Shown here one piece after another: positions 23,171-36,415 of a stretch of DNA of 64,000 nucleotides. A program made the position numbers and the translations under genes. The notes beneath the pieces are model-generated. The model worked only from the letters and a program-made list of their open reading frames with translations, made no database searches and had not been told where the DNA came from. The stretch is from assembly GCA_947247005.1 (NCBI GenBank), contig OX365945.1, positions 39,300,551-39,364,550 of the forward strand, given 5' to 3'. Each line of letters starts with the position of its first letter. Position 1 is the first letter of the stretch. Source of the DNA: Spisula solida. Its lineage: Eukaryota; Mollusca; Bivalvia; Venerida; Mactridae.

Positions 23171-23692
23171 GAGAACAATAAACAAGAGAAGATAGTCAAT
23201 TTAAACATATGAACGTATATAGTAATGGTTGTTTCACATAGCTATTATAAATGTATCTGTAATTGTATAAGTGGTTATAATTATAATTTTCAAGTGTTGT
23301 AAGTATTATATATTACATCATATAGAATACAGGTACATTACACATATATAAACATATACATGAAACAAGATATATATATCATTATTTTGCTTACTTATGA
23401 AAGCATAGAGCGTATGCAAATATAATTATAATTGAAAGTGTTTAAGCAAATCACATCATTGAGTTAGTCTAGCTAAAGTATACGTCGAAAGCGAAAACAG
23501 TCTAGATTAGCTCGATGTGTGGTTATAGGTTGAATGAGGAATAACAACTATTAACGCTTAAGAATTAAGCATGTAACAATTGATATGGATAAAAAGAAGG
23601 GGGCGAGTTGATGTTAATGTTCAAATGTTATTAGGTTAGGGGAAGGTGTTTGTTAAATAGTGTTATGAAGTGATCTTTGACCTTTAGTTTGT

Positions 23693-26134
23693 TTAGGTAT
23701 ATGGCCAAAGTATTATATTCGTATGTGAAGATGTGGTAAAGGTTGTCCAATTGTCACTTAGAAAATATGCTTTGCTGATGCAGAAACCTATTAGCGAAAG
23801 TATTTGATTCATATAGAAATATCTGGCGTTACTTATTTTGTATCCAATTACAATATGTTTAAGAGTTCGTATGTTTGTGTTTATACCGCAGATATTAAAA
23901 ACCGTTTGGATTTCAATCCAAAGTTTGTTTGTTTGTGGACATTCAATAAAGAGATGGTTATATGTTTCAGTGACGTTGCAAACATGACAATTATCTGTTT
24001 CGGTTATTTTCCATCTGTATCTTAATTCATTTGATGTAAATATATTTTGAAGGATTCTGTACTTGAATTGTTTAACTCTATTGTCAGGGATGGCATGTAT
24101 AAAGGAATATACTGTATACCAGTCAATATGTAAGTTTAGTACTGATTCCCAATGATTATGCATATACGGTTTTGTGAATTTAAATGAGATTAGGTATTTA
24201 TATATGTCGTTGCTTTTAATGTTTTCGAGTTTTAAATTATTTAATTTTATTTCAAGAGAGGTGTTAACTATTGTATGCCTTGATTCTGTGGATTTAAGGC
24301 TTTGTTTCCAAGTTTTAGGAATTGATTGTAGTAGTTTGCTGTATTCTGATATCCAATTGTGTGTGTTTATAAGTTTGTCTCGAGTTGTTTGTGAGTTTAA
24401 ATTTCCGTTTGCGTCGAGCAAATCATTGATAAAAAGTATGTTAGAGTTTATCCAATGTGGGAATACAGTACTTTTCCCGTTATATTTTATATGTTTGTTT
24501 CCCCATATTATTTCTTTACGTATATCTCGGAAATGTGTGATGTCTTGACTATTTCTATTATTTAAATCTAACCATACATTTACAATATCTTCATAGAATT
24601 CAGGTAGTTTTAAGTCTAGCATTTTGTGCTTGTTTAAATTCATGTGGAATAACGGAAAATTCGCACCGTATGGTTTAAAATAGACGTTTGGAATCAGTTT
24701 CCATTTTGCAGTGTTGTTATTATCACACAGAGCTTGTATCCATTTAATTTTTAATGACTTTATATATGACTTGATGTCGATCATTTGTAGACCACCTAGT
24801 CTTTTATCGCCGATGATCGTCGTTCGTTTAATTTTGTCTCTTTTGTCGTTCCACAGAAAGTTATAGAACATAGTTTCCATTTGTTTTATCACATTATCTG
24901 GAACAACCAAGGAGTGGAAAAGATATGTAAACTTTAGAAGAAGAAGTGACTTTAAAACTTGTATTTTACCAAAATAAGTAAGATTTCTTTTGTTCCAGTT
25001 ATTAATTGACGCTTTGCACGTTTCTAGTTTTTCTTTCCAGTTTAGTTTATTGCATGTTGTTTGGTCTGTTCCAAAGTAAACGCCTAATGCTTTTATAGGC
25101 TTATTTTGCCATTGTATTCCACCAGGGGACCGATTACAATTTTTAAGGAGCCTATCCAGACACCTATTGTTTTATTCTTATTCAGTTGTAGCCTGACAGT
25201 ATGCCAAAATTGTCGATAATCGATAAAGAGGTACATTGTATTAACTTCTTGTTCGGATTTAACGAATAGAGTTGTGTCGTCAGCTAACTGCGATATTTTT
25301 ATATTATCTATTGCATTTAGCTGTATACCTTTAATGTCTGATGAGTTTCTTATATTAGTCGACAGTAATTCAACCACAACAATAAATATCAAAGCAGAGA
25401 TAGGGCATCCTTGTCTTATTCCACGTTGTGGATTGAAGCATTGTGATCTCCACCCATTATTTAAAATGCATGTTTTTATATTGGCATACATTGTTTTAAT
25501 CCAGTTTATGAACTATGTCTTTAAAGCCGAAATGTTTTAGAGCGCTAAACATGAAATTCCATTCAACAGTGTCGAACGCTTTTCGAAAGTCTAAAAATAG
25601 GATTGCGCCTTCTATCTGTAATTTTTCAGCGTAATCTATAACATCTTGAATTTGTCTAATATTATTTCCAATGAATCTGTTTTTAATATAGCCTTGTTGG
25701 TCAGTATTGATTATTTTATGTATTACCTTTTGTATTCGTATAGCTAGAACTTTTGCGACAATTTTGTAATCGTTATTTAATAGGGTTATTGGTCTCCAGT
25801 TTTCTAAGTTATGTGGATCTCCTTTTTTATATGAAAGAGATAATACGCCTAATTTCTGAGATACAGATAATTCATTTTTTATGTATCCTTCATTTAGAGA
25901 GTTTGTTATTAGTTTGCCGATTTTATTCCAGAAATGCTAATAAAATTCACAGGTAAGACCATCTAGACCCGGACTTTTATTATTATGCATATTGCTTACG
26001 GCAATTTCGCATTCTTTTAGGCTTAGGAGACCTTCGCAAAGATTCGCTTCATTATCATTTAGTGTGTAATCTTGTTCCGTCTTGTTAAGATAGTCGTCAA
26101 TGTCCTTTTGACAGATATTATTAGAGGAGCACAA
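23693..26134 (-). pseudogene. LINE ORF2 reverse transcriptase and C-terminal zinc domain
   Basis: Read in pieces: 26134-25937 ends in 'KSPGLDGLTCEFY'. The region to about 25500 gives 'NWRPITLLNNDYKI' and 'LFLDFRKAFDTVEW' in shifting frames. 25491-25093 carries 'RGIRQGCPISALIF' and the active-site box 'LADDTTLF' (Asp at residues 71-72). 24910-23693 (405 codons) is the connection and zf-RVT-like domain with 'CHVC...HLFIECP' near residue 310. The FADD-type box (here LADD) and the C-terminal zinc domain fit the L1/Tx1 group. At least three breaks mean it is not functional. Plus-strand frames in this interval are shadows. Confidence 0.85.
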
Positions 26135-26247
26135 GTTTTTATAAAAAAATACCTCTTCTTGCAGTATTGTGTTTGTGTCTGTGATAGTACGGTCGTTTAC
26201 TTTTAGTGTATGCAGTGTTTTTCGTGTTTGTCTTGACTTCTCAAGAT

Positions 26248-27258
26248 TCAGAAAATATTTTTATTTTTTTCTGAAAAGTTAAGTTGAAATATTTTAGATC
26301 TTATCTGTGCACCTTTAGCTTTATCATCGTAATACTTTTGTAATTCTAATTCGATTTTTCTGATATTGTCTCTAATGTTGTTAGTTTTGGGTTCTTGTTC
26401 GTATAGTTCTGATAGTTGTTTTTCTAGGTTTATAATTCTGTCATTCTTGTGCTTTGATTTCTTCTTTGCGAATGCTTTAGTATGGTTTTGGATGTCAATC
26501 TTACAGAGTTCCCATAGGGTCTGTTGTGATTCTTGTTCTCTTGTGTTTGTGTAATTTTCTATAACGTTTGTAATATATTCAATGTATTTGATGTCTTCCA
26601 AGAAACTGTTATTTATTTTCCAGTAACCTGGTCCACGTTTCGATTGATAAGTTATTTTTAATGATATTGCTTGGTGATCTGTGAATGTTATAGTAGCAGG
26701 TCTAATATCTGAACTAAGAACATTTGGTGTTAAATTTTCGTCAGTTAGCCATAGATCAATTCTGCTTTTTTCGTAACCATTGGCTCTTTTCCATGTATAC
26801 TGTTGTTTGTTTATGTTTAGAACACGCCATATGTAGCTGAGTTTGAGTGTATTTATTAGATTTGTTAATGATTTACATGGTTTCGGTTGTGTTGTTTTAG
26901 AGATTCTATCTTTTTCGGTGAGTGTTTCGTTAAAATCACCCCCTATGATGATGTAGCCTTGGCAGTGGGTATTGATTAGTTGGATAATTGTTTCAAAGAA
27001 CTTATTTCTTTTAATTTTATTGTTGTATGCGTATATATTGATTAAAGTGTATATATTGTCTTCAATGGAGATATTCATGAAGACGTATCTTCCATTTATG
27101 CATGTTTTTGATTCAATAAGATCATAATTTATTTTCTTGTTAATAATAATGGAGCACCCAGCACTAGACGAAGTACCGTATGCATTGAAAGAGTCCCATT
27201 CATTAAATTCAGTGTTTAGTTTATTTGTGATTTCAGCCGTGTAGTGTGTTTCTTGCAT
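26248..27258 (-). pseudogene. LINE ORF2 endonuclease domain
   Basis: 336 codons open on the minus strand. Exonuclease-endonuclease-phosphatase family motifs appear in order: 'MQETHY' at residue 1 (catalytic Glu), 'GGDFNET' near 105, 'SRIDLWL' near 165 and 'FTDHQA' near 192. Such domains nick target DNA for target-primed reverse transcription. The true start lies further upstream: the codons before 27258 ('EYLNQQKVDVLF') belong to the domain but follow an in-frame stop, so the protein is broken. A coiled, Lys/Glu-rich linker follows residue 230. The frame ends at 26248 in a run of T. Confidence 0.85.
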
Positions 27259-27420
27259 AAATAGGACGTCTACTTTTTGTTGATTTAAGTATTCTTTTGA
27301 CTACATACGTAACAGTATACGAACTATTGAAAACCGTGGGATTACTTTCTCTGCCTTGATGATTAAAATATCTGTTTTAATAGGTCTTTGGTAGTAGGAA
27401 TATAGTCCATACGGAATGAT

Positions 27421-28235
27421 TTGCTATAAATATCCTCTAAAAATAAAAATCTGATATAATTGTTGGTCTTAATATAAATAAATTTTGGAAATGTAAACAC
27501 ATCAGTTTAATGATACGTGTAACATGTGTAGCATGCTTGTAATATTGTTCAAATAATAGAACTATTTATTTGCGGAGGCCTAAAGTCGTTAAATTTGTCG
27601 TAAGCTGAAAAGTGGTAATATCATTGTGTGGCGTACGCCACACAAAAACTGTTTTCTCTCTATAATTGACGTTTTGCATATGTATTAAATGATGTTCTGA
27701 CAAGTCAAATAGGTTATAAAAACACATTTGTAGCAACCTCATAAGATTATACAACATACTTAATGAAAAGTATCGAACATGTCGCTGAAATCGGTGACAT
27801 CGGCTTTTCAACATTTAAAAGTCAGTATTAGACTTATTTCTTGATATATTCATGACAAAATCTAGCAAAATGGTTGTACCAATAAGGACTATCGATATAA
27901 ACTCTGAGTTTTCATATTTATCTCGTCTGTAAGAATTAAACGTGTGGTAAAGCTTAGTCTTTTGAATTGGCGACAGTAACGAACCTGTCATTTCAGCATA
28001 TATAACGTCACTTTTTTCAGTACTTATAAAAGCTACAACAATCTTCTTTGTACACATAGTAGACAGGTAATAAGCAAATCATATGCACATAATAGCAGTT
28101 CCGGAAAATGTCGCATAGCGTCAAAAACCACCGGCGACACTATTTGCACCCGCTTATTGAGAATGACTGTACTGTGTTTATACTTCGGCTGCAATGTACA
28201 GCCTTTGTTTGCTTTTCACGGATGTGTGTTGATTT
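27421..28235. other. No gene seen
   Basis: AT-rich, with two adjacent minus-strand frames (27566-27814 and 27815-28057) that show no motif. 'cagtaacgaacctgtcatttcag' at about 27973 resembles the motif recurring at 14-17 kb. Confidence 0.4.
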
Positions 28236-29232
28236 GGGTAATACCATATCCGCAAATGTAGCAGACTCTATTGATGACGTGGTCGGAATCCTTCCTAGCC
28301 GATCACATCGATTGGTTGCTTTTGATGAGTCCATGTGGTCAATGCAAGTTACAGAGTTACATTGCCTGAATACGGTTAGCGTAAAAAAGCCACGCTATAG
28401 ACCACTATACTTTTCAATACACTACGAATACAAAAACATACGAAATAGCACCTAACTTTGTGTGTTAAGATTACTATATTCTATGAAGTAATATTTCTTT
28501 GTTTATTCCTTGCGGATTTATTTAAAATCATTTGATTGGCTTTTAAAGTAGGTCAATATTCAAGCTAGACAGTTAACGCTGAAAATTGTAACTTTTATCA
28601 ATACCCATACACAGCGTCGCCAGAGTCGACTACTGAATGTACGCAAAATGAGTTTCGGGAAATATGATTCTCCATCGGACCGTCGCAATATTTTCCCGAG
28701 GTTATGTGTAAATAATGAGTCATCGTCTTTACTTTATCCTTTTCCCAATTTCTGGCGGCTCGGACGTGTGTCCCCAAACCGGGTTTTACGCATGTTTCGG
28801 ACATTCAGTGCTCGACTCTGGCGACGCTGTATACGGGTATTGATAAAAGTTGTATTTTTTCAGCGTTAGCTGTCTAGCTTGGATTTTGACCTACTTCAAA
28901 CGCTTCTAAAAAACCCGCACCGAAGTTATAAGTGAATATAAATTGACAGTTTATAGTAATCTTAACACATAAAGTTAGGTGCTATTTCGTATGTTTTTGT
29001 ATTCGTAGTGTATTGAAAAGTACAGTGGTCAATAGCGTCGCTTCTTTACGCTAACTTTATACAGGCAATATAACTGTGTAAACTTGCATTGACCACAGTG
29101 ACTCATACAAAAACCCAACCAATCAGCGTTATCGGCCAGGACTAAGGAGAGATTCCCAACCTACGTCACCAATGCAGTCTGCTACTTATAGGTATATAAT
29201 TAACTTATATTAAGTTACAGATAGTATTACCC
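28236..29232. mobile_element. Foldback element with ~400-bp arms
   Basis: Left arm 28236-28650 is inverted at 28790-29232: 'gtagcagact', 'tggtcaatgcaagtt', 'cactacgaatacaaaaacat', 'cgaaatagcacctaacttt', 'agctagacag' and 'gcgtcgccagagtcga' all recur in reverse order. The arms differ by small indels. The ~140-bp spacer holds no gene. Frames at 28108-28455 and 28598-28869 lie in the arms and spacer and are discounted. Confidence 0.8.
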
Positions 29233-29714
29233 ACACGCTACTGAATACGTTCGTAATTCCTAACACTTGCTGTAGAACAGTAGTTGATAAATGTTTCAAT
29301 TTCATTATATACATTAAATATCATATACCAAATTATTCGTAATGAAATTGTCTACAATGCTTTAGCTATTAATGTTCGTATAGAAAAGTTTTTAATCATG
29401 AAATGGAAGACAAGATCCGGTGGATATAGTTGTAACACAAAATATTGGTCATCGGCATAAAATAACAGCCGTTTTATTCAAAATAACTTTAAATTTGCGT
29501 GATATTTAACCGACCGGCACCAGAAGTGACTTGTTTTAATATATCATCGTCAAAAATACGGGTGTGAAAAGTAAAAAAAGTAAAACAATAAACGGTCAAA
29601 AAAAAAAAATTATTTTGCAAAAAATTGCCGAAAATTTCATAAGACGCAAGATTATACGAGTATATATTGCAGCCGAAGTATAAAATATGTTTTCTGTTTT
29701 GACAAGATTTGTAG

Positions 29715-29955
29715 AGCCCTGCATGTGGATATGCATATGGTTTCATGACTCATTGTAACAGCAAATACTAAATTTATACCATTTTATATTACTTTACATG
29801 ATTGCCAGATATCTCCATTTTCAATGATCCAACCCGTTTTTAAATTATAACACCTTACGTGTTTTGTTACAGTCAGAATACAATATACAATAGTTTCAAT
29901 TTGCTTCTGTTTTCTTTCTCATACTTCTGTTTCCACCATATTGTGGGGGGAACAT
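29715..29955 (-). repeat. Dispersed repeat, inverted partner of 13843-14092
   Basis: Complementary to 13843-14092: 'tacatgattgccagatatct', 'aatgatccaacccgttttta' and 'taacaccttac' are shared. An A-rich run lies just upstream (about 29597-29610). Confidence 0.75.
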
Positions 29956-30799
29956 ATCACATGTGTGCTGGGGATTTCTCTGTCATGGTGGATGGATGTC
30001 TATAAGAAAGGTGTTTGCTTCGATATGTTGGTGAGTGGCAGATTCACTTTTTCATGTCTAAAACCAGTTGACTAAGTAACATACACAATTATGGTTTAGG
30101 TTCTGAGATGGCCTTTAAGTGAAGTTTAACTGTTCATCTTTGTTTATGAGATATATAAATATGATACTTGTTTATGTATTTGAATTTCGCCATACAGTTC
30201 TATGACTAGGGTAAACTGTAACTGGTCAGAGCTTTTAATTCACAAATGCCATTTGTGAGCGGTCTCCTTCAGTGGGGTATGCACATTGACTAGACTGTTA
30301 AAAGCTGTTGGAATACAACATAATGTAAAGGGTACATGTTGTAAACTTTCAAACATATTAATTCCAAGAAATTCCCTCTGAGCCATAATATGTCTGTTGA
30401 TTGGATTTTACAACAGTTTTTATATTTCTTCAAATAAACGTTCATGCAGCACAGGGATGTATTAATCCTGTTAAATTTAACCTATCACGTAAGTCCAGTG
30501 CTTGTAATATTCAGTCGCAGCTTCATCAATTGATTAACATGTTACTGTCCAGCCAGCTAGAATAATAGTCAAATGGTAGCATCCATTTTCACTAACAGGT
30601 GCCTGCTAGGAATGCTATTTACAGCAGCATCTGTAATAATAATTAATATTATAAAAAAGGCCTGTCCATATATCATGAGTTAATGATCAAAATGTAACAA
30701 CATGGTGATTGATAGTTTTGGTTATCTGGGATTTACATTTATTGCTAATGAGTGATTATGTCCTGTGTCCTAGCCCTCAAATAATATCAAAACCGTCAT

Positions 30800-31260
30800 T
30801 TTATAAATAAACAAGAGCCAAACTGTCATAAAGTACGCCCGCCTGGGGAATAGTGAATGAAAATAAAATAATCCAACTTGGCCTTTTTCACAAAATAATC
30901 CAACTTGGCCTATTTCACAAAATAATCCAACTTGGCCTATTTCACATTGTTTTGGTAATATTAATAGGCTATCCTACAAGAAGGCCTTGGATGATTTGGA
31001 CTATACTTGAACTTGGTCTAGATATTATGCTCATAAACAATGTCAACACGTTTGAAGATGACCAGTTGAGAACTGTTTGAATGAGAGTACAGACAAGGGA
31101 ATTTTCACATTTTGTGGTAATTAAAGGACCACAACACAAGAAGGCATGGGCTGATTCGACCTTCAATTAAACTTGACCTAGATATTATGCCCATAAACAT
31201 TGTCACTAAGTTTGAAGACGATCGGGTGAAAAATGTTTTGTTAGGAGTACAGACAAATAA
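30800..31260 (+). repeat. Dispersed repeat with a 27-bp x3 minisatellite
   Basis: Begins 'acaagagccaaactgtcata'. At 30868-30945 there are three tandem 27-bp units of 'aataatccaacttggcctat' plus 'ttcacaa'. Two longer diverged units follow (30946-31090 and 31098-31258), sharing 'tagatattatgc', 'cataaaca' and 'gagtacagacaa'. The 75-codon frame at 30853-31080 is translated repeat. Confidence 0.7.
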
Positions 31261-33120
31261 CAGGAACTAAAAAATATCTCACTGAAATTTTATAATCATG
31301 AAACTGTTATATCCTGAAATTAATCAATACAATGTATATGAATTGGCTTGAACACACATAAAGGATATGTTACATTGACTTTATAACTGCAAACAGAATA
31401 ATTAGTTGAACCGTAATGGTTTACACGTTGCAAGCAGCATCTTACTTTAATCACGTTTACGACATCAAAACTTGGAATGTTCACAAAGTTTCCATTTTAT
31501 AACATACATGCATTTAATGTTATTCAAACACTTTTGGCATACAAAATATACTTTGGACTTCACTATCTGCTTACAAATTCAACTCAATTGCGATGAAATG
31601 TTTAAAAATCATAAATGCACGTTGCGTGCAGCATAAATCTACGGCGAATTTTCAACATGTCATATTTTGGCCAAAGATAGCGTGATTATTAAGTAGAGTT
31701 TTGTGGAATATTTAACATTGGCATGACGAGTAGCGTAAGCTGTCTTTTATGCGCTACGAGAAAATGAAAAACAAGTTCATTTAGAACGTTTATTTGCAAA
31801 ACAAACGTCACTTACCGAGCTTGTTGACATCTATGAATTTGCACCGGTAAACCCCAAAAAGTCACGTGATTCGTCACCCTGATCACTGTAAAATTAAAGT
31901 CACTGAAATACCTATCTATAGGTGTTGCGTTAGGTGTGTGATTAGGTGTAGTTATTACGAATCAAGCTGCAAGTACAAATATTCAATATCGCAATATAAT
32001 CTTCATACTTCATTCAAGAAAATTAGTCTCATTCTAACAAAGTGTTTTCAAGTGTTGTTATTTCTTATACGTGAGAACAAACATGATTAAATCTGAGAGG
32101 CAAACAAATACTAACATGGGACTTGAGAAAACAAGTAACATAAATCTCATTTAAAACATTACTGATGGGTGACTGTTTTTAACGGTTGGCGACACGATAT
32201 ACCACACTAGAAGCATGGTTGTCTTCTTTCGTGTTAATTAACTTGAAGTTGGTAACCTTACTAGAGATTGTTGTCAGCTATAATAGAAACATTTTGACAC
32301 ATAGTTCTCACAGGCGTTCCTTCAGGGATGTACCTTCGTCAGACAAGGAGAGCATGTGGCAACAGTTAAATGAGATTTTGGCTCAGAGTTGTCAACTTAA
32401 TGCAACATTATGTGTGATCACAATAAATGTATTGCATTTAAGACGTCGTTCAAATCCCATATCGAGGTGAAAGACACCCCTCGTGATATGAAATATTTCT
32501 TTGCACAAAGAGAAAAGATTTCGTTTCGTATCTGAGCGATCGATGTTCCTCAACTATACAATTGTATACATGGTCCGCTATTACTAAAGGGTATCACGAA
32601 GTTTGCGTAAAGGGTATCACGAAGTTCAATGACGTAAACGTTATTTGTGCACGATTACTATCGTCTCGTTGTCATCCTACTCAATGCACGACGAACACAC
32701 ACAGTACAACACACAAAATGTTCATTGGGAAGCATAGAATCGAGATAAATACCAGTAACGTTCTCGTCAACATTTTGCAATGTTGCATTTAATTTTATAT
32801 AATGTTCTATAACGTTAGGCCTAGTAATTGCCTGTATGTTTTGCAGCATATCATTGTAACACAAACTGTCATATACGTATATTCAATATTCATAGAATTA
32901 GGCTCAAAATATGTTGTCTTTGAAGATTCTCCCATGTAGCGTAATCGAAAAATAAACTCTAAATTGGTCTAAAGGGAATTAGTGTCTACAATATGATATA
33001 GCATTAATTTAGTATTTGGGTTACCACATCGACTACACATCGGGAATACAACAAGCTCTTATCTTCTATTCGTAGGATGGTGTTCGACCAGCTATTTTGC
33101 TCAGGGGTTCAAACAATTTT
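31261..33120. other. No gene seen
   Basis: No supported exon. Short frames at 31866-32090, 32186-32470 and 32562-32864 carry no motif. A 24-bp direct repeat 'aagggtatcacgaagtt' occurs at about 32587 and 32610. Confidence 0.4.
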
Positions 33121-33124
33121 TTTG

Positions 33125-34310
33125 TCTTAGAGGGTTGGCTTGATCCACAGGTGCTTGGCATGTGGATATGACCTCCACAACCCAACAAATAAAGTATTTT
33201 TTCAGATCTCTATATGAAATACCATGGTGTCAAAATCATTTGAAATATACATGGGGTTGTGAGAAGGTATATTTTTCATTAATCACCCGTTAATTTTCAC
33301 AAACTTGCGTTCTTATTTAGTAGGAGGGTTGATACTAGATACCAGAAACAATAAAACACTCATTAAGAAATAACAAACCTCCAAAAACGACAACAACAAA
33401 CAACATTGTTTGGTCGGAGGTCCTAAGACTATTGAAACATCGGTGTCAATAAGATGTTTTCATAAAATGGTTCCCTGATCGGTACATTCAAATGTTCAAA
33501 TATGTTTCATCATTGTTTATACCAAGTTTGGTGGTTTCCTAAAAAAATTAAAGATCATCCGGTTTTTGAGGACATTATTGCTGGACTAACTGCATCTGTA
33601 ACGGGAAAACAGAATTGTTTGTGTTATCGTTTCGTGAAACAGTTTTCTTATAGGCGAGTTCGATAGCTAACCGTATTATAACTTTAGTTAAACTAAGCAA
33701 TAATCGAATTGATTGTCGATGAATGTAACGGCGACTAGGCTAACCATTGTGAATTACCGCAATCCACTGACACGTTTTGTTTAGCACCTTCACCTTAACA
33801 ATAGCTACTGGTTACACAGTGCGAACAAAATATTACTGTAATATCACACACTGAAAACATGTAAAATGTGTAAATTGGACCTTTTCACTTCATAAATATT
33901 GCGGTAAGTTGTTATTAACATCGCTAATTTTTAATTGGAGGAAGGTAGTATTGAGGTACTTTGGTGACAGTCTTAATACCTCCGACCCTAACCATTTTGT
34001 TTGTTATTATCATTTTTGAAGGTTTATTATTTCTTAAGAAATGTTTTACTTCTTGTGGTATCTGGTATCAACCCTCCTACTTACTAAGAATGCAAGTTTA
34101 TGAATATTAACGGGTAATTAAACGAGAAATGGACGTTAACGTAACCCCAACGTATGTTTTGAACGATTTTGACGGGTCGAGTGACATTCCTTGATAATTC
34201 ATATGAAGATCTAATTTTATTTTATTTGTTGTTGGGTTGTAGATGAAACCATGTGAGTCGTATCCATATGCCAAGCACCTGTGGCCTGATCAGATTCTTA
34301 AGTCCTGACA
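33125..34310. mobile_element. Foldback element with ~340-bp arms
   Basis: The left arm (about 33125-33450) and right arm (about 33960-34310) are complementary: 'cacaggtgcttggcat', 'acaacccaacaaataaa', 'gatctctatatgaa', 'acccgttaattttcac', 'agtaggagggttgata', 'agaaataacaaacct' and 'ggtcggaggt' recur inverted. The ~500-bp centre has no recognisable gene. Confidence 0.75.
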
Positions 34311-34517
34311 AACTGAAGTTAATATTTAAGATAACCACATTTTGGAATGTTTTGCTCATTGTTTCAAACCACTTAAATTGCAACCTGCTTAATTGTTGAG
34401 ATTGTTTAAATGCAAACCGCTGGTCAATTTTACACTGTTCTGCCTACAACATAGTGCATTTCTCGCTTTCAACGAAATTACTGTTTCCACACGTGAAAAT
34501 GTCACTAAATATTACAG

Positions 34518-34838
34518 TGTCCCGTTAGGGGCATCGCTGCATAGAAATAAGTCGCAACACGAAACACCGATAGTACGATAGTGAAAAGTCGATACTACGA
34601 TAGTGATAACACGATAATACGATTATGAAAACACAAAATTATTATTTGGCGTTTTCACTATCGTACTATCGTGTTAGCACAATCAAAGTATCGACGTTTC
34701 ATTATCGAACTATCGTTGTTTCGTAATATCGACTTTTCACCATCGTAGTATCGACTTTTCACTACCGCACTATCGCGTTATCACTATCATACTATCGAAT
34801 TTTCACTATCGTACTATCGACTTTTCATAATCGCTGCA
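34518..34838. mobile_element. Word-repeat foldback of the ACTATCG family, copy 1
   Basis: Starts with terminus 'acagtgtcccgttaggggca', then a short arm of 'cgatagtacgatagtgaaaa' words (34564-34640) and a longer arm of the inverted word 'ttttcactatcgtactatcg' (34655-34830). Its right terminus is missing compared with copy 2 at 43596-43955, which retains 'ccctaacgggacacc'. Confidence 0.75.
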
Positions 34839-35744
34839 TATAATATTAATTATAATATAATTTTCTCATATTGTTCCAAAACAACGGGGACATAGATCAA
34901 ACTTTCGTAACATTGTCTATTTGATCAATTACACATTGTCAATATGACAAAACATTAAGGGATACAGTTCAAAATACCAACGTCATAATTGTGATTATTT
35001 AGTCCAATGCCAGAATTTTTTCCAATATATTAAATCACGTGTTTCGGTATATTAGTATTCGATGAACAAGGAATTTCAGCGTGTTCGTAGAGATAGATTT
35101 ACACGCTGACCCAAAATGACATCCCAGGTTCCTCATAGTCAAGGATAATCGATCTACATACAGTAATGTTCATCATGGATGACAAACAGATTCACCATAG
35201 GACTCATGTCTGAGCTATATCTAGGTCTCTTGCTCTTAGGTATGAGGTCAAATGTCGGTACTTTCTTGCAAACGTATCCAGTTTTTGCTGCTGATTTGTC
35301 GTAATAAGTGGTTTCTGCTTTCTTATAAATGCGGACACAGTAAATGACATAGATATATTTCTATGAACTGTTGCTTTGGATAAAAGTTCCCCTTATTGCC
35401 TTTTGCTTCTTACTAAGCTGTCTTGTTGATTTTTCTTAAAAATAATTAACTAATATTTATATTCTATTTCTTTGATAATTGTGAATGAATATTTGAAGGC
35501 TGTCTGCTGGCCTTTTATTAAGTAAACTCACTACTTTCTACCAGCTTCCATTATTTAATGCAAAGTTCTTCGATTTTCATCACCTCTGTGACTTTAAAAC
35601 CTTGATTTCTCAAAATGAACGCCCAGATAACACTGTCTTATCAAAATGATGACATTTTGCACATAAGTCGGCAAAAGAAACGGGAAATGACACCATAGGT
35701 AAAATGATGAAGTCACTTTCTGTTTTAAAGCAAAACATATTAAC

Positions 35745-35835
35745 ACACCGTACAACCCGTTGCGTGTAAGGCAGTTCTGTTTATTGAAGGCGGAGACTCA
35801 CGCGTTTTGTGCTACCTCAGTAGGGTAAGTGAAGA
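35745..35835 (+). repeat. Short dispersed repeat, copy 1
   Basis: 'cacaccgtacaacccgttg', 'gtgtaaggcag' and 'tattgaaggc' match 43962-44045, where the sequence abuts the second ACTATCG-family element. Confidence 0.6.
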
Positions 35836-35870
35836 TACAGAGGTTTAAATTGTACGAGGTATCGAATGAT

Positions 35871-35956
35871 AACGACTAAGGCAGATCGTTAAATATTAAT
35901 TCTAACGCAGAGGCAGAGATAAAAGACTTATGCTAACGACTAAGGCAGAAATTCAA
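35871..35956 (+). repeat. Direct repeat of AACGACTAAGGCAGA
   Basis: 'taacgactaaggcaga' occurs at about 35869 and 35936, with a related 'taacgcagaggcaga' between them. Confidence 0.6.
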
Positions 35957-36289
35957 ATTACTTGACAGGGCCATTCAATCCCTTTGTAGTAATGTGACCA
36001 CACTTCTACGTATTTATGATACGTCACAATGACTCATTATAACTGAGAGTTTTTGTAGTATGATTTATGATGTAGTGATTGAATCTAGGGTGATATGTTT
36101 GTATTGTTAGTGATGGGATGAGTATTTGGCATGGTGTGTTTAATAAATCCAAAAAGATCTGGATCTATGCATTTCGTGTTCGTGTTTAACAAAATGTGAA
36201 TTATATATCATGAGGGGGAGTTGGAACTTACAATATCACTCCTGCTATATTTCCAGTTCGACACTCAATTCTTAGCGAACCAACTTACA

Positions 36290-36415
36290 CCCTCAAGTCT
36301 GAAGGTTCCAACTCCCACCCGACCTCTGAGGGATCCAGTTTCCACTCTTACTTCTGAGGGTTCAAAATCCCAGCCTTACGTCTGAGGATTCCTACTCCCG
36401 ACCTCACACTTGCGG
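36290..36415 (+). repeat. Degenerate ~30-bp minisatellite
   Basis: About four units built on 'tctgagggttccaactccca', e.g. 'cctctgagggatccagtttc', 'cttctgagggttcaaaatcc' and 'cgtctgaggattcctactcc'. Confidence 0.65.

Larger units (their letters stand above)
23171..27420 (-). mobile_element. L1/Tx1-like LINE, degenerate
   Basis: A single non-LTR element on the minus strand, in order: apurinic-type endonuclease (27258-26248), reverse transcriptase (about 26134-25093) and C-terminal zinc domain (24910-23693), then roughly 0.5 kb of 3' non-coding sequence. No first ORF is visible, so the copy is probably 5'-truncated near 27420. Stops and frameshifts break ORF2 into at least four pieces. The right edge is uncertain, and no target duplication could be assigned. 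Confidence 0.8.

Noticed and set aside
30853..31080. 75-codon frame with a repeated QLGLFHKI peptide
   Set aside because: Translated 27-bp minisatellite inside a dispersed repeat.
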